The notes: a model not told the origin generated them from the sequence alone. A DNA stretch of 64,000 bases from Streptomyces sp. NRRL F-4489 (GCF_001509485.1 NZ_LLZI01000135.1:16892-80891), one strand, 5' to 3'. Positions 46,354-55,146 are shown, counted from the stretch's first letter. A program made the numbers and translations.

Positions 46354-46377
46354 CTAGGAAACTCGAGGCGTAGACAT
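46354..46377 (-). promoter_or_regulatory. Leader ORF ahead of the ABC-F gene (MSTPRVS)
   Basis: A 7-codon ORF, ATG TCT ACG CCT CGA GTT TCC TAG, ends 58 bp before the ABC-F start. After it the minus strand has complementary segments AAGGAC (from ~46351) and GTCCTT (~46322), which can form a stem that includes the region just before the ABC-F ribosome binding site. The layout is that of translational attenuation in antibiotic-resistance ABC-F and Erm genes: a ribosome stalled on the leader would free downstream RNA. No experimental support; the leader's own ribosome binding site is weak. Confidence 0.4.
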
Positions 46378-46447
46378 GCGCCCACCGTAACCGATGGCCG
46401 AGGGGCGACGCATCCGCCGGCGGGCGACGGCACTCTGCCTGGCGGGT

Positions 46448-47623
46448 TTACGGGGTGACTGCGCGCATGAGGGGGCGGGTGGCCCGGCAGGCATCCACCA
46501 GGCGCTCGACGTCGGTGTCCGAGAGTGCGGCGTGGAGGGAGAGGCGCACGAGGGAGCGGGCGCGGGGTGTGGCCGGCGGGCAGAAGACGGAGCCGAATAC
46601 GCCGCGCTCTTCCAGGGCGTCGCGCAGGGCCATGGTCTGCCGGTCGGTGCCGCCCTCCAAGGCGATGATCTGGCTGCGGGAGTGACGCACATCGATGCCG
46701 AGCGCGGTGAGCTGGGAACGGACGCGTGCGGAGACCGAGGCCAGTCGCTCGCGGCGCTGTGCGACTTCGCGTACCACGGAGAGCGTCGCTTCCAGGCCCG
46801 CGATGTCATGGGGCAGCAGGGTGGAACTGAAGATCGCCGGATGGGCTTCGAGTTTGAAGTAGTCAGTGAATTCCGGGGTGTTGCCGGCGATCAGTCCGGC
46901 ACGGCCCGCGAATGCCTTGGAGAGACTGGCCGTTCGGAAGTGGACCAGGTGGCCGAGGCCCAGGTGGGCGACCAGGCCCTCACCGAGCGCTCCGTGGGTG
47001 CCGAGGGAATGCGACTCGTCCACGACGAGTACGCAGCCTGTCTCGGACGTCAGTTCAGCGACGTCCACGAGGGGGCAGACGGTACCGTCGGTGCTGTAGA
47101 CCGAGTCGACGAGAACGATCCCCGGACCGTGGGCCGTGACGCGGCGGCGCAGGTGAGCGGGGTCGTTGTGGCGGAACCGGTACAGCGGCGCACCTGCCTG
47201 GCGAGCCCCTTCCCACAGGGACATATGGGCGAGCACGTCGATGTAGACCGGCATGTCAGGGCCCGCGATGGCCTGCAGCAGCCCCGTGTTGGCCGCCCAG
47301 CCCGACTGGGTGAGAATGCCCGCGGCCGCCCCCATGTGACGGGCGAGTTCGGCCTCGAGGAGCAGATGCGGGTGGTCGCCGCGCAGGTAGGCACCCGACA
47401 TGAGAGTGCTGTTGCCCTCGGCGAGGAGGGCGCCGGCCATCGCCTCGACGATGCGCGGCTCCCTGGCCAGGCGCAGATAGTCGTTGGTGGAGACGACGAC
47501 CGCGTCCCGGCCCGGCGACGCGCCGTCGAAGATGTGGCGCCCCTCCCAGTCTTCACGTACCCGGGTCGCATGGCGCTCCATGCGGCGCAGGACAGCGGCG
47601 GGCAGACAGGAGCTGTGCATCAA
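46448..47623 (-). CDS. cqsA: CqsA-like alpha-oxoamine synthase (probable alpha-hydroxyketone autoinducer synthase)
   Basis: A 391-residue fold-type I PLP enzyme that follows Vibrio CqsA, as recalled, almost block by block: QSGWAANTGLLQ, YIDVLAHMSLWEGARQAGAP, HGPGIVLVDSVYSTDGT, LVVDESHSLGTHGALGEGL, HFRTASLSKAFAGRAG (PLP Lys K236), AIFSSTLLPHDIAGLEATLS, RSQIIALEGGTDRQTMALRD, and GVFGSVFCPPATPRARSLVR. CqsA condenses an acyl-CoA with S-adenosylmethionine or aminobutyrate to give CAI-1-type signals. KBL/BioF-type relatives lack the MSLWEGAR and SVFCPPAT blocks. No CqsS/LqsS-like kinase or LqsB/C gene is adjacent. Monocistronic, divergent from the EF-hand gene. Confidence 0.85.
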   Translation of the reverse strand: MMHSSCLPAAVLRRMERHATRVREDWEGRHIFDGASPGRDAVVVSTNDYLRLAREPRIVEAMAGALLAEGNSTLMSGAYLRGDHPHLLLEAELARHMGAAAGILTQSGWAANTGLLQAIAGPDMPVYIDVLAHMSLWEGARQAGAPLYRFRHNDPAHLRRRVTAHGPGIVLVDSVYSTDGTVCPLVDVAELTSETGCVLVVDESHSLGTHGALGEGLVAHLGLGHLVHFRTASLSKAFAGRAGLIAGNTPEFTDYFKLEAHPAIFSSTLLPHDIAGLEATLSVVREVAQRRERLASVSARVRSQLTALGIDVRHSRSQIIALEGGTDRQTMALRDALEERGVFGSVFCPPATPRARSLVRLSLHAALSDTDVERLVDACRATRPLMRAVTP

Positions 47624-47780
47624 GGGTCCAGACCTCGCAAGTGCGGTGCGTTTCAGGGGGGTTGGTGGACCGCATGGTGGATGAACGGTCGGGCCGTATC
47701 AAAGCAGAAGTCCGCTCGTTTCCCCATATGTGATGAACGTGGCGCCACCGGGGCACCGCGCACGAACGACGGGAATCGCC

Positions 47781-48338
47781 ATGCACGGCACCGACGACAT
47801 CCTCGACCGCAAGCTGCTGCGGGCCTTCGCGATGCTGGACACCGACGGCGACGGCGGGCTGGTGGAAGCGGACTTGATGGTCCTCGCCGAGCGGCTCGCC
47901 GGCGCCTTCGACATGACCGGCGAGTCCGCGAAGATCCAGCGCCTGAAGGACGCGTTCCGCGCGCTGTGGGCCATGGACCTGTCGCCCATGGACACCGATG
48001 GCAACGGGTACGTGGACCGGCAGGAGTTCCTCACCGGCATGCGCAAAGCGGCGACGAATGACCGCGAAGGCCACCTGGAGCGCCTCGGTCTGATGGTGGA
48101 CGCCTGGATGGACATCTGCGACACCGACGGCAACGGCGTCATCGACGAGGGCGAGTTCCTCACCATGTACACCAAGACGCTCGGCGCCGCGCCCGACGAC
48201 CTCCGCACCGCCTTCGCCAAGCTCGACCTGGACGGCAACGGAGTCCTGGACCGCGAGGAGATCCGCAAGGCGACGGAGGAGTACTACACCAGCGACGACC
48301 CGCAGGCCCCCGGCAACTGGCTCTTCGGCCCGTTCTGA
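47781..48338 (+). CDS. EF-hand calcium-binding protein (calerythrin-like)
   Basis: A 185-residue cytoplasmic protein with four EF-hand loops: DTDGDGGLVEAD, DTDGNGYVDRQE, DTDGNGVIDEGE and DLDGNGVLDREE. The last three match the DxDxNGxIxxxE consensus well; the first is slightly altered (Leu at position 8 and Asp at 12). This is the architecture of actinobacterial calerythrin/sarcoplasmic-type proteins. No signal peptide, so it probably buffers or senses intracellular Ca2+. Start ATG 47781 (MHGTDDILDRK). Divergent from the CqsA-like gene with a 157-bp intergenic region. Confidence 0.92.
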   Translation: MHGTDDILDRKLLRAFAMLDTDGDGGLVEADLMVLAERLAGAFDMTGESAKIQRLKDAFRALWAMDLSPMDTDGNGYVDRQEFLTGMRKAATNDREGHLERLGLMVDAWMDICDTDGNGVIDEGEFLTMYTKTLGAAPDDLRTAFAKLDLDGNGVLDREEIRKATEEYYTSDDPQAPGNWLFGPF

Positions 48339-48490
48339 CCTGGGGTGGGGGCCGGAGCCGGCCCTCGCCCTCGCCCCGGCACGCCGACCGGGGGTACGTC
48401 GGGGAACCGCCGGCCGGCGGCCGCTCGAACACGGCGATCACCCAGCGGCCCACCCCCACCGACCGCTCACGCCGCGGAGGCCACTGGGCC

Positions 48491-49981
48491 TCAGCGGGTG
48501 GGGGTGGTGGCCCGTCCCCGGCTGAGGGACGCGATCAGGCCGAGTACGCAGATCGCGGCCAGGGTCAGCAGCGCCCAGCGGTAGCCGCCGGTCAGGGCGT
48601 GCAGGGTGTGCGGGGAGAGGGCGGAGACGGTGCCGGAGTAGGCGGCCCGCTGGACCGGTGTGGGCAGGCCGCCGGTCGCGATCGCCAGTGCCAGCGCGGT
48701 GCTGACCGCGTAGCCGGCGTTCTGGACGGTCTGGCGCACGCCGTTGGCGATACCGCGCCGATCGGCGCGGACCGAGCCCATGATGGCGCTGGTGTTCGGG
48801 GTCATGAACAGCCCCACGCCCGCGCCCACGGCCAGCAGGCACCCGGCGAGTACGGCGTTGTCCATCCCCGGGTCCACCACCGCGGCCAGGGCGAACAGGC
48901 CGGCGGCGGTCAGGGCCAGACCGGTGCTGGCCAGGCCCCTGGCGGAGAACCGCTCCCGCAGGCGGCCGGCGACCGGCGCGGTGGCCGCCATGGCCAGCGC
49001 GACGTAGAGGACGTGCAGACCGGCCTGGTAGGGCGCCATGCCCGCCGCGGCCTGGAGGTAGAGCGACATCAGCAGGACGACGGCGAAATAGGCCATCGCC
49101 GTCAGGAACAGCGCGAGATAGGCCAGTGACCGGGCCCGGTCGGCGAACAGGGCGAGGTCCAGCAGCGGGTGCCGCCGGCGTGCCTGGACCGCGAGGAAGA
49201 GCGGGCCGAAGACGGCGAAGAGGGCGAGGCCGGCCAGGACCGGCGTGCTGCTCCAGCCCAGCGTCCCGCCCTCGGACAGGGCCAGGATCAGACCGCCCAG
49301 CGCCAGGGTCGACAGCAGCGCCCCGACGTAGTCGAAGGGCTCCCGTCCGGTGGGCGTGGTGCCGGGACGCAGGCTCAGCCGGGCCCATACCAGGCCGATC
49401 AGCCCGACGGGCACGTTGAACCAGAACACCGCGCGCCAGCCCAGTCCGGAGGCCAGGGCGCCGCCCACGGCCGGGCCGAGGACCTGCGCCAGCGCGGCGA
49501 TCGTGGCGTTGACGCCCAGCGCGGTCGGCAGCCGGCGGGCCGGGAACGCGTCCGTGATCAGCGCGGTGATGTTGCACAGCAGCGCGGCGGCGCCGATGGC
49601 CTGCACACAGCGGAAGACGATCAGCCAGACGATGCCCGGCGCCAGTCCGCACAGCAGGCTGCCGGCGGTGAGCAGGGCGATACCGCCCACGTACATCCGG
49701 CGCCGGCCGATCATGTCGGCGATCCGCCCGAAGACGAACACCAGCACCGTGGTGACGAGCATGTAGGACAGCAGCGTCCAGGAGGCCGCGGAGGCCGAGG
49801 CGCCGAAGTGGCGGCTGACGGTGGGCAGCGCCACGTCCATCGTGGAGGTGTTGACGCCGGCGAGGAACCCGCCGAGCCCGGCGATGACCTGCACCTGCCA
49901 CAGGCGCCCGGGGCCGGCGGCGGCGCTCTCTCCGGGCGGTGCGGCCCGGGTGGGGATGCGGGTGGTCGGCGGAATCGTCAT
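48491..49981 (-). CDS. MFS transporter, DHA2 (14-TMS) family drug exporter
   Basis: A 496-residue membrane protein with about 14 hydrophobic segments and the DHA2/EmrB motifs: ASWTLLSYMLVTTVLVFVFG, the motif A sequence GRIADMIGRRRMYVGG, and motif C ALAQVLGPAVGGALASGLGW. Start ATG 49981 overlaps the MarR stop by 4 bp. This is a classic MarR-controlled antiporter operon for toxic compounds. Confidence 0.9.
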   Translation of the reverse strand: MTIPPTTRIPTRAAPPGESAAAGPGRLWQVQVIAGLGGFLAGVNTSTMDVALPTVSRHFGASASAASWTLLSYMLVTTVLVFVFGRIADMIGRRRMYVGGIALLTAGSLLCGLAPGIVWLIVFRCVQAIGAAALLCNITALITDAFPARRLPTALGVNATIAALAQVLGPAVGGALASGLGWRAVFWFNVPVGLIGLVWARLSLRPGTTPTGREPFDYVGALLSTLALGGLILALSEGGTLGWSSTPVLAGLALFAVFGPLFLAVQARRRHPLLDLALFADRARSLAYLALFLTAMAYFAVVLLMSLYLQAAAGMAPYQAGLHVLYVALAMAATAPVAGRLRERFSARGLASTGLALTAAGLFALAAVVDPGMDNAVLAGCLLAVGAGVGLFMTPNTSAIMGSVRADRRGIANGVRQTVQNAGYAVSTALALAIATGGLPTPVQRAAYSGTVSALSPHTLHALTGGYRWALLTLAAICVLGLIASLSRGRATTPTR

Positions 49982-50484
49982 GCGTCTCTCCTTTCCTTGT
50001 CGTCGGCGCCGGGCAGCGCCTCGGGGTCCAGGCGGGCGAGCAGCTTCTCGCCGATGGCGGTGAGTTGGTCGCGCTCGTCGGGGGTGAGCTGGTCGAGGAG
50101 GTGTTCGCGCACGCCGCGCGCGTAAACCGGTGCGGCCTGCTCCGCCCGTTCCAGCCCCTTCGGGGTGAGGACGGCCAGCCAGCCGCGCCGGTCGCCCTCG
50201 GGGACCTCCCGGCGGACCAGCCCGGCCTTCTCCAGGCGGCCGACGGCGTGCGTGATCCGGCTGGCCTTGGAGTGGGTGATCTCCGCCAGGCGGCTCATCC
50301 GCAGCGCCTGGCCCGGGGCGCGCCGCAGCCGCCACAGGATGTCGAAGTAGCTGCGCGGCAGCTCCGCCTCCTCCTCCAGGACGCGGTCGAGCTGGGCCGT
50401 CAGGGCCTCCCAGGTGCGGTTGACGGCGCGGAAGACCCGCAGCTCGTCAGGGCTGAGCCAGAAGGTTTGGTCATCGCTCTTCAC
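49978..50484 (-). CDS. MarR-family transcriptional regulator
   Basis: A 168-residue winged-helix regulator: LPRSYFDILWRLRRAPGQAL, LRMSRLAEITHSKASRITHA recognition helix, VGRLEKAGLVRREVPEGDRR wing. It is the first gene of the operon with the exporter and probably represses it by binding the palindrome at 50502-50522, releasing on binding a ligand or oxidation. Confidence 0.9.
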   Translation of the reverse strand: MKSDDQTFWLSPDELRVFRAVNRTWEALTAQLDRVLEEEAELPRSYFDILWRLRRAPGQALRMSRLAEITHSKASRITHAVGRLEKAGLVRREVPEGDRRGWLAVLTPKGLERAEQAAPVYARGVREHLLDQLTPDERDQLTAIGEKLLARLDPEALPGADDKERRDA

Positions 50485-50501
50485 TGTTACTACACTACAG
50501 G

Positions 50502-50522
50502 ATTATTCAGCGCTGAAGTAAT
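50502..50522. promoter_or_regulatory. Palindromic candidate MarR operator
   Basis: A near-palindrome around the centre ttcagcgctgaa with ATTATT and AAGTAAT flanks, 18 bp upstream of the MarR start and ~90 bp before the divergent hydrolase gene. It is the most AT-rich spot of the interval and fits a dimeric MarR binding site, so it probably controls both directions. Confidence 0.6.
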
Positions 50523-50610
50523 AGCGCCGGAGTGCTCGGTGCACGCCTGTCGAAGCCGCACCGGCCGCCTCCGCAAGCCACACCAGCCGTATCCCACAGA
50601 AGGAACCCCT

Positions 50611-51240
50611 GTGCCGAGCACGTCACCCGCCCTGGTGCCGCACCGCACCGCCCTGCTCCTCATGGACTTCCAGCCCGCCGTACTGGAAGACCTCCCGGAG
50701 CCGGAGCGGCTCCTGGAACGCGCCCGGCGCGCCCAACGGGCCGCACTGGCGGCAGGCATCCAGGAGATGCACGTACGCGTCGCCTTCGCCCCCGAGGACC
50801 ACGCCGCCGTACCCGCCCACAACAAGGCGTTCGCGCCCCTGGCCCGGGCCGGCCGTCTGGCCGAGGGCGCACCGGAGGCCGACGTCCACCCTCTGCTGCG
50901 CACCGGCGGGCGCGCGCACACGGTCACCAAGACCCGCGTCAGCGCCTTCAGCACCACCGGCCTCGACGCGCTGCTGCGGGGCCAGGGCATCGACACCCTG
51001 GTCCTGGCCGGCACCTTCACCTGCGGCGTCGTCCTGTCCACCGTCCGGGACGCCGCCGACCGCGACTACCGCCTGCTCGTCCTGCGCGATGCATGCGCCG
51101 ACGGCGACCCGGCCCGCCACGAGCTGCTGATGCACTCCGTCCTGCCGCTGCACGCGGACGTCATCGACGTAGCGGACTTCGAAGCGGCTGCCCGCGCGGC
51201 GTCCGGCCGGGACGAGGACCGGCCCCGCCCCCGCCCGTAG
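50611..51240 (+). CDS. Isochorismatase/nicotinamidase-family cysteine hydrolase
   Basis: A 209-residue hydrolase with the triad expected for the active branch: Asp in LLMDFQPAV, Lys in VTKTRVSAFS and Cys in AGTFTCGVVLST. Members act on isochorismate, nicotinamide, N-carbamoyl compounds or related amides. GTG start 50611 with an aaggaa-type ribosome binding site. Divergent from the MarR/exporter operon across the palindrome, so it may be part of the same detoxification response. Confidence 0.85.
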   Translation: MPSTSPALVPHRTALLLMDFQPAVLEDLPEPERLLERARRAQRAALAAGIQEMHVRVAFAPEDHAAVPAHNKAFAPLARAGRLAEGAPEADVHPLLRTGGRAHTVTKTRVSAFSTTGLDALLRGQGIDTLVLAGTFTCGVVLSTVRDAADRDYRLLVLRDACADGDPARHELLMHSVLPLHADVIDVADFEAAARAASGRDEDRPRPRP

Positions 51241-51244
51241 CAGG

Positions 51245-52111
51245 TCACACATCCCGCCGCCGGACCGCCACCACGGCGACGGCCGCTGCCGCGAGGGGCC
51301 AGGCCGCGTACACGAGCCACGACCCGCCGATCGTCGCCGGATAGGGGGACGAGCCGAACGGATCGCCCATCTGCACCAGGCGTTCCCAGGCGGTACGGGG
51401 CAGCGCGTGGAGGAGGGCGGAGGACCAGCGGTGGCGGTCGTTGAGGAGGAACGGCAGCAGCAGAAGGATCCCGGTGTACGTCACCACGGTGGCCGCGGTG
51501 TGCCGGATGAGGGCGCCGAGACCCATGCCGATGAGCGCGCACACCGGAGCGAGCAGCGCGGACGCCGCGACGGCGCGGAGCACGCCGGGATGGTCCAGGG
51601 ACAGGCCGATGCCCCGGCCGGACAGGATGGCCTGGGTCGCGCCGAACGACGTTCCCGCGACGGCCGTTCCGTAGACCAGCATGACCGCCGTGACGACGGC
51701 CGCCTTGGCCGCGATGACCGAGCCGCGAGCCGGGACCGCCGCGAAGGTGGTCCGGATCTGCCCGGTGCTGTACTCGCTGACGACGGTGAGGGCGCCGATG
51801 CTGCCGGTGGCGAGGATCAGGACCATGCCGGCGCCGGTGGTGAAGGCGTCCCGCATGGACCAGATCGGGACGAAGAGGGCTCGGATGCCGTGGTTGTAGG
51901 TCGGCCAGTTGGTGTAGTCGGCGACGGCGGCGCTGAGGTTGATGGCGAGGACGATCAGCGCGCCGGCTCCGAACGCCAGGGAGGAGGAGCGCAGCGACCA
52001 CAGTTTGATCCACTCGGCGGCGAGCAGATCCCGGAAGCGGGCGCGGGGTTCGGGGGCGGGGGTGCGTACGGCGGTGGGGGCGGCGGTCGGCCGCGCGGTG
52101 GTCCGGCTCAT
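51245..52111 (-). CDS. ABC-2-type ABC transporter permease
   Basis: A 288-residue integral membrane protein with six hydrophobic segments and the ABC-2 layout: long cytoplasmic N-terminus (RFRDLLAAEWIKLWSLRSSS), then a first TM, IWSMRDAFTTGAGMVLILAT, and VVSEYSTGQIRTTFAAVPAR. It overlaps the ATPase gene by 4 bp. Together they form one exporter. Confidence 0.87.
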   Translation of the reverse strand: MSRTTARPTAAPTAVRTPAPEPRARFRDLLAAEWIKLWSLRSSSLAFGAGALIVLAINLSAAVADYTNWPTYNHGIRALFVPIWSMRDAFTTGAGMVLILATGSIGALTVVSEYSTGQIRTTFAAVPARGSVIAAKAAVVTAVMLVYGTAVAGTSFGATQAILSGRGIGLSLDHPGVLRAVAASALLAPVCALIGMGLGALIRHTAATVVTYTGILLLLPFLLNDRHRWSSALLHALPRTAWERLVQMGDPFGSSPYPATIGGSWLVYAAWPLAAAAVAVVAVRRRDV

Positions 52112-53046
52112 CGGGCTTCCTTGCGGGTGTGGGGCGGGCCGGCGAGGTATTCGACGCTGCCGGCGGTGAGTTCCATGAACGCCTCCTCCAGGGAGGAGGT
52201 GCGCTGGGCCAGCTCGTGGAGCACGATGCGGTGCCGGCCGGCGAGTTCGCCGACGCGGGCCGCGCTCAGACCGGTCACGGTGAGCGCCGCGTCCGCGCCC
52301 GGCCCGTCCGGCCGCGCCGAGGCGCCCTCGGCCGTGAGTACGGCGGCCAGCGCGGCGGTGTCGGGCGTCCGCACGGTCACGCTCCGGCGGGTGCCGCGGG
52401 CCGCGAACTCGGTCACGCTCTCGTCGGCGATCAGCTCACCGCGGCCGATGACGATGAGGTGCTCGGCGGTGTTCTCCATCTCGCTCATCAGGTGGCTGGA
52501 GACGAACACCGTGCGCCCCTCGGCGGCCAGTCGCCGGAACAGGCCGCGTACCCACCGCACACCCTCCGGGTCCAGGCCGTTGACCGGCTCGTCGAACAGC
52601 AGCACCGGGGGGTCGCCGAGCAGTGCCGCGGCGATACCGAGCCGCTGCTTCATGCCCAGGGAGAATCCGCCGATGCGGCGCCGGGCGGCCGTGGCCAGCC
52701 CCACTTCCTCGAGGACCTCGTCCACCCGGCGCCGCGGGATGCCGTTGCTGCGGGCCAGGGCCGACAGGTAGGCCGCCGCGCTGCGTCCGCCGTGGACGTC
52801 ATGCGCGTCGAGCAGGGCGCCGACGTGCCGCAGTCCGCGCGAGTGGTCCCGGAACAGCCGGCCGCCGACGGTAGCGGTACCGCCGCTCGGCCGGGTGAGT
52901 CCGAGGAGCATCCGCAGCGTGGTGCTCTTGCCGGCGCCGTTGGGGCCGAGGAATCCGGTGACGTGGCCGGGGCGCACGGTGAAGGTCAGGCCGTTGACGG
53001 CCGCGGTGGTGCCGTACCGCTTGGTGAGTTCGTTGACTTCGATCAC
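52108..53046 (-). CDS. ABC transporter ATP-binding protein
   Basis: A 312-residue ATPase: Walker A GPNGAGKSTT, signature FSLGMKQRLGIA (LGMKQR in place of LSGGQ, usual in this drug/antibiotic-export branch), Walker B VLLFDEPVNGLDPEG, D-loop and H-loop VFVSSHLMSE. The C-terminal ~90 residues (DUF4162-like) are common in such exporters. GTG start at 53046; the ORF reaches further upstream but this start fits the Walker A distance. Expressed with the permease and divergent from the two-component system, which probably controls it. Confidence 0.9.
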   Translation of the reverse strand: MIEVNELTKRYGTTAAVNGLTFTVRPGHVTGFLGPNGAGKSTTLRMLLGLTRPSGGTATVGGRLFRDHSRGLRHVGALLDAHDVHGGRSAAAYLSALARSNGIPRRRVDEVLEEVGLATAARRRIGGFSLGMKQRLGIAAALLGDPPVLLFDEPVNGLDPEGVRWVRGLFRRLAAEGRTVFVSSHLMSEMENTAEHLIVIGRGELIADESVTEFAARGTRRSVTVRTPDTAALAAVLTAEGASARPDGPGADAALTVTGLSAARVGELAGRHRIVLHELAQRTSSLEEAFMELTAGSVEYLAGPPHTRKEAR

Positions 53047-53179
53047 CCGGCCAACGGTGCCGGGGAGCGCGGCCGCCAGGCATCGGCCCGTCGGCGGCAC
53101 TCGCGGCGGGGCCGGTATCCCGTGGGCGTACGCCCGTGGGCCCCTGCCGCGCCGCTGGTCAGACGATTACGATCACCTC

Positions 53180-54382
53180 ATGTCCGCCGAGCCGCGTCCC
53201 CCGCTGTCCTGGCACCCGCGGCCGGCCGCGCGGGCGGCGCTGGCCTGGTGCGGGGCGATCGCCTACCCGTTCGCCCTCTTCTCCGCCACCCGCGGCACAC
53301 CGTTCGACTCCCCCGGCGTACCGCTCGTCTCGGCGGCCGCACTCACCGTCCTGCCCGCGGGACTGCTGCGCCGCCGCCCCCTGCCGACCGTGGCACTCAT
53401 GCTCCTCGCCACGTACGCCACAGCGACAACAAGCCCGTTCTGGCAGGTCGCCTACCTCCTGATCGCCGCGAACGATCTCGCTCTCGGCCACACCGTCGCC
53501 ACCCGCCCCCGCCGCACCGCGATCACCGCCGCCCTCCTGACGCTCGCTGTGCAGATCGCCGCCGCCGCCCGCCTCGGGAGCGGGCCGGACGGCTTCGCCC
53601 GTACGGTCGTGGTCCTCGTTCTCGCCCTCGCCGCCGCCTGGCTGACCGGTCATGCGGTACGCGAACGCCGCGAGCACGCCGAGGCGCTGCGCTCGCAGAC
53701 CGCCGCCCAGGCAGTCGCCGCCGAACGCCTGCGTATCGCCCGCGAGTTGCACGACATGATCGCGCACAGTATCGGCGTCATCGCCATCCAGGCAGGCATG
53801 GGCCGCCGCGTCATCGACACCCAGCCGGACCAGGCCCGCGCCGCGCTGGCCACCATCGAGGACACCAGCCGCGAGACCCTCGCCGGTCTGCGCCGCACCC
53901 TGGGCGCCCTGCGCCACACCGAACCAGGCACCGGGCCGCGGCCCGCACCGCGCGAGCCGGCCCCGGGCCTGGCCGACCTCGACCGGCTGGCCGCGTCGAC
54001 CAGGGACGCCGGCGTCCAGGTCGACATCCGCTGGCTGGGCGAACACCGGGCCCTCCCCCTCCCCCGCGACATCGACCTGGCCGCCTTCCGCATCATCCAG
54101 GAGTCCCTCACCAACGTCGTACGCCATGCGAACACCCCCCACTGCCGCGTCACCCTCGCCCGCCGGGACGGCGAACTGACCATCGAGATCACCGATAACG
54201 GCCGCGGCGGCAGCCGCACTTCCACCGGACACACCACCACCTCCGGCACCGGATACGGCCTCACCGGAATGCGCGAACGCGTCACCCTGCTACGCGGCCA
54301 CTTCACCGCCGGCCCGCGCCCCGAAGGCGGCTTCCGCGTGGCGGCCGGTCTCCCCCTCCCCGAAGGAGTGCCCCTCCCATGA
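53180..54382 (+). CDS. NarL-type sensor histidine kinase (HisKA_3)
   Basis: A 400-residue kinase: about five N-terminal TM segments (1-160) with no extended sensor domain, the HisKA_3 dimer/phospho-acceptor RIARELHDMIAHSIGVIAIQ, and an HATPase domain with N box FRIIQESLTNVVRHA and G1 ITDNGRGG, then TGYGLTGMRERV. It phosphorylates the response regulator at 54379, with which it overlaps by 4 bp. Divergent from the ABC exporter. Confidence 0.9.
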   Translation: MSAEPRPPLSWHPRPAARAALAWCGAIAYPFALFSATRGTPFDSPGVPLVSAAALTVLPAGLLRRRPLPTVALMLLATYATATTSPFWQVAYLLIAANDLALGHTVATRPRRTAITAALLTLAVQIAAAARLGSGPDGFARTVVVLVLALAAAWLTGHAVRERREHAEALRSQTAAQAVAAERLRIARELHDMIAHSIGVIAIQAGMGRRVIDTQPDQARAALATIEDTSRETLAGLRRTLGALRHTEPGTGPRPAPREPAPGLADLDRLAASTRDAGVQVDIRWLGEHRALPLPRDIDLAAFRIIQESLTNVVRHANTPHCRVTLARRDGELTIEITDNGRGGSRTSTGHTTTSGTGYGLTGMRERVTLLRGHFTAGPRPEGGFRVAAGLPLPEGVPLP

Positions 54383-55041
54383 CGGCCCGCGTCCGCGTCG
54401 TACTCGCCGACGACCAGCCCCTGGTCCGCAACGGCCTGCGCGTCCTGATGGCCGACACCCCCGACATCGACGTGGTGGGCGAGGCCGGAACGGGCGCCGA
54501 AGCCGTCCAACTGGTCCGGGACACCGAACCCGACGTGGCGGTGATGGACATCCGCATGCCAGGCATGGACGGCATCGAGGCCACCGGGCTGATCACGGCG
54601 TCCGCCGCGGCGACCCGCGTCCTCGTCCTCACCACGTTCGACGACGACGAGTACGTCTACGGCGCGCTCCGAGCGGGCGCGAGCGGGTTCCTGGTCAAGG
54701 ACATGGCGCTGGACGACATCCTCACGGCGATCCGCGTGGTCGCCGCCGGCGACGCCCTGATCGCCCCGAGCGTCACCCGCCGCCTGATCGCGGAATTCGC
54801 CGCCCGCCCCTCACCCACCCCGGGTCCCCGCCCCACCGCGAACATCACCGAACGCGAACGCGAGGTCCTCACCCTCGTCGGCCGCGGCATGTCCAACAGC
54901 GAAATCGCCGCCCACCTCTACATCAGCGTCGCCACCGCCAAGGCCCACGTAGCGCGCCTCCTCGCCAAACTCCCGGCCCGCGACCGGGTCCAACTCGTCA
55001 TCCGCGCCTACGAGTTGGGTCTGGTAGCGGCGCCTCGCTGA
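54379..55041 (+). CDS. NarL/FixJ-family response regulator (LuxR-type output)
   Basis: A 220-residue response regulator: receiver with acidic pocket VLADDQP, phospho-acceptor Asp D57 in DVAVMDIRMPGMDG, Thr in VLVLTTFDDDEYV and Lys in GFLVKDMAL; a LuxR HTH (TEREREVLTLVGRGMSNSEI, then ATAKAHVARLLAKL) at the C-terminus. Receives phosphate from the upstream kinase; the ABC exporter is the likely target. Confidence 0.93.
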   Translation: MTARVRVVLADDQPLVRNGLRVLMADTPDIDVVGEAGTGAEAVQLVRDTEPDVAVMDIRMPGMDGIEATGLITASAAATRVLVLTTFDDDEYVYGALRAGASGFLVKDMALDDILTAIRVVAAGDALIAPSVTRRLIAEFAARPSPTPGPRPTANITEREREVLTLVGRGMSNSEIAAHLYISVATAKAHVARLLAKLPARDRVQLVIRAYELGLVAAPR

Positions 55042-55146
55042 TCGGGCGCGCCATCCCTCCCCACTCCCGGCGCTTCGCCGGCCGCTGCCGCCAGTCAGTC
55101 GGATAACCGGTGGCAGCCCCTGCCGCCCCATGGTGACAATCGCGGG

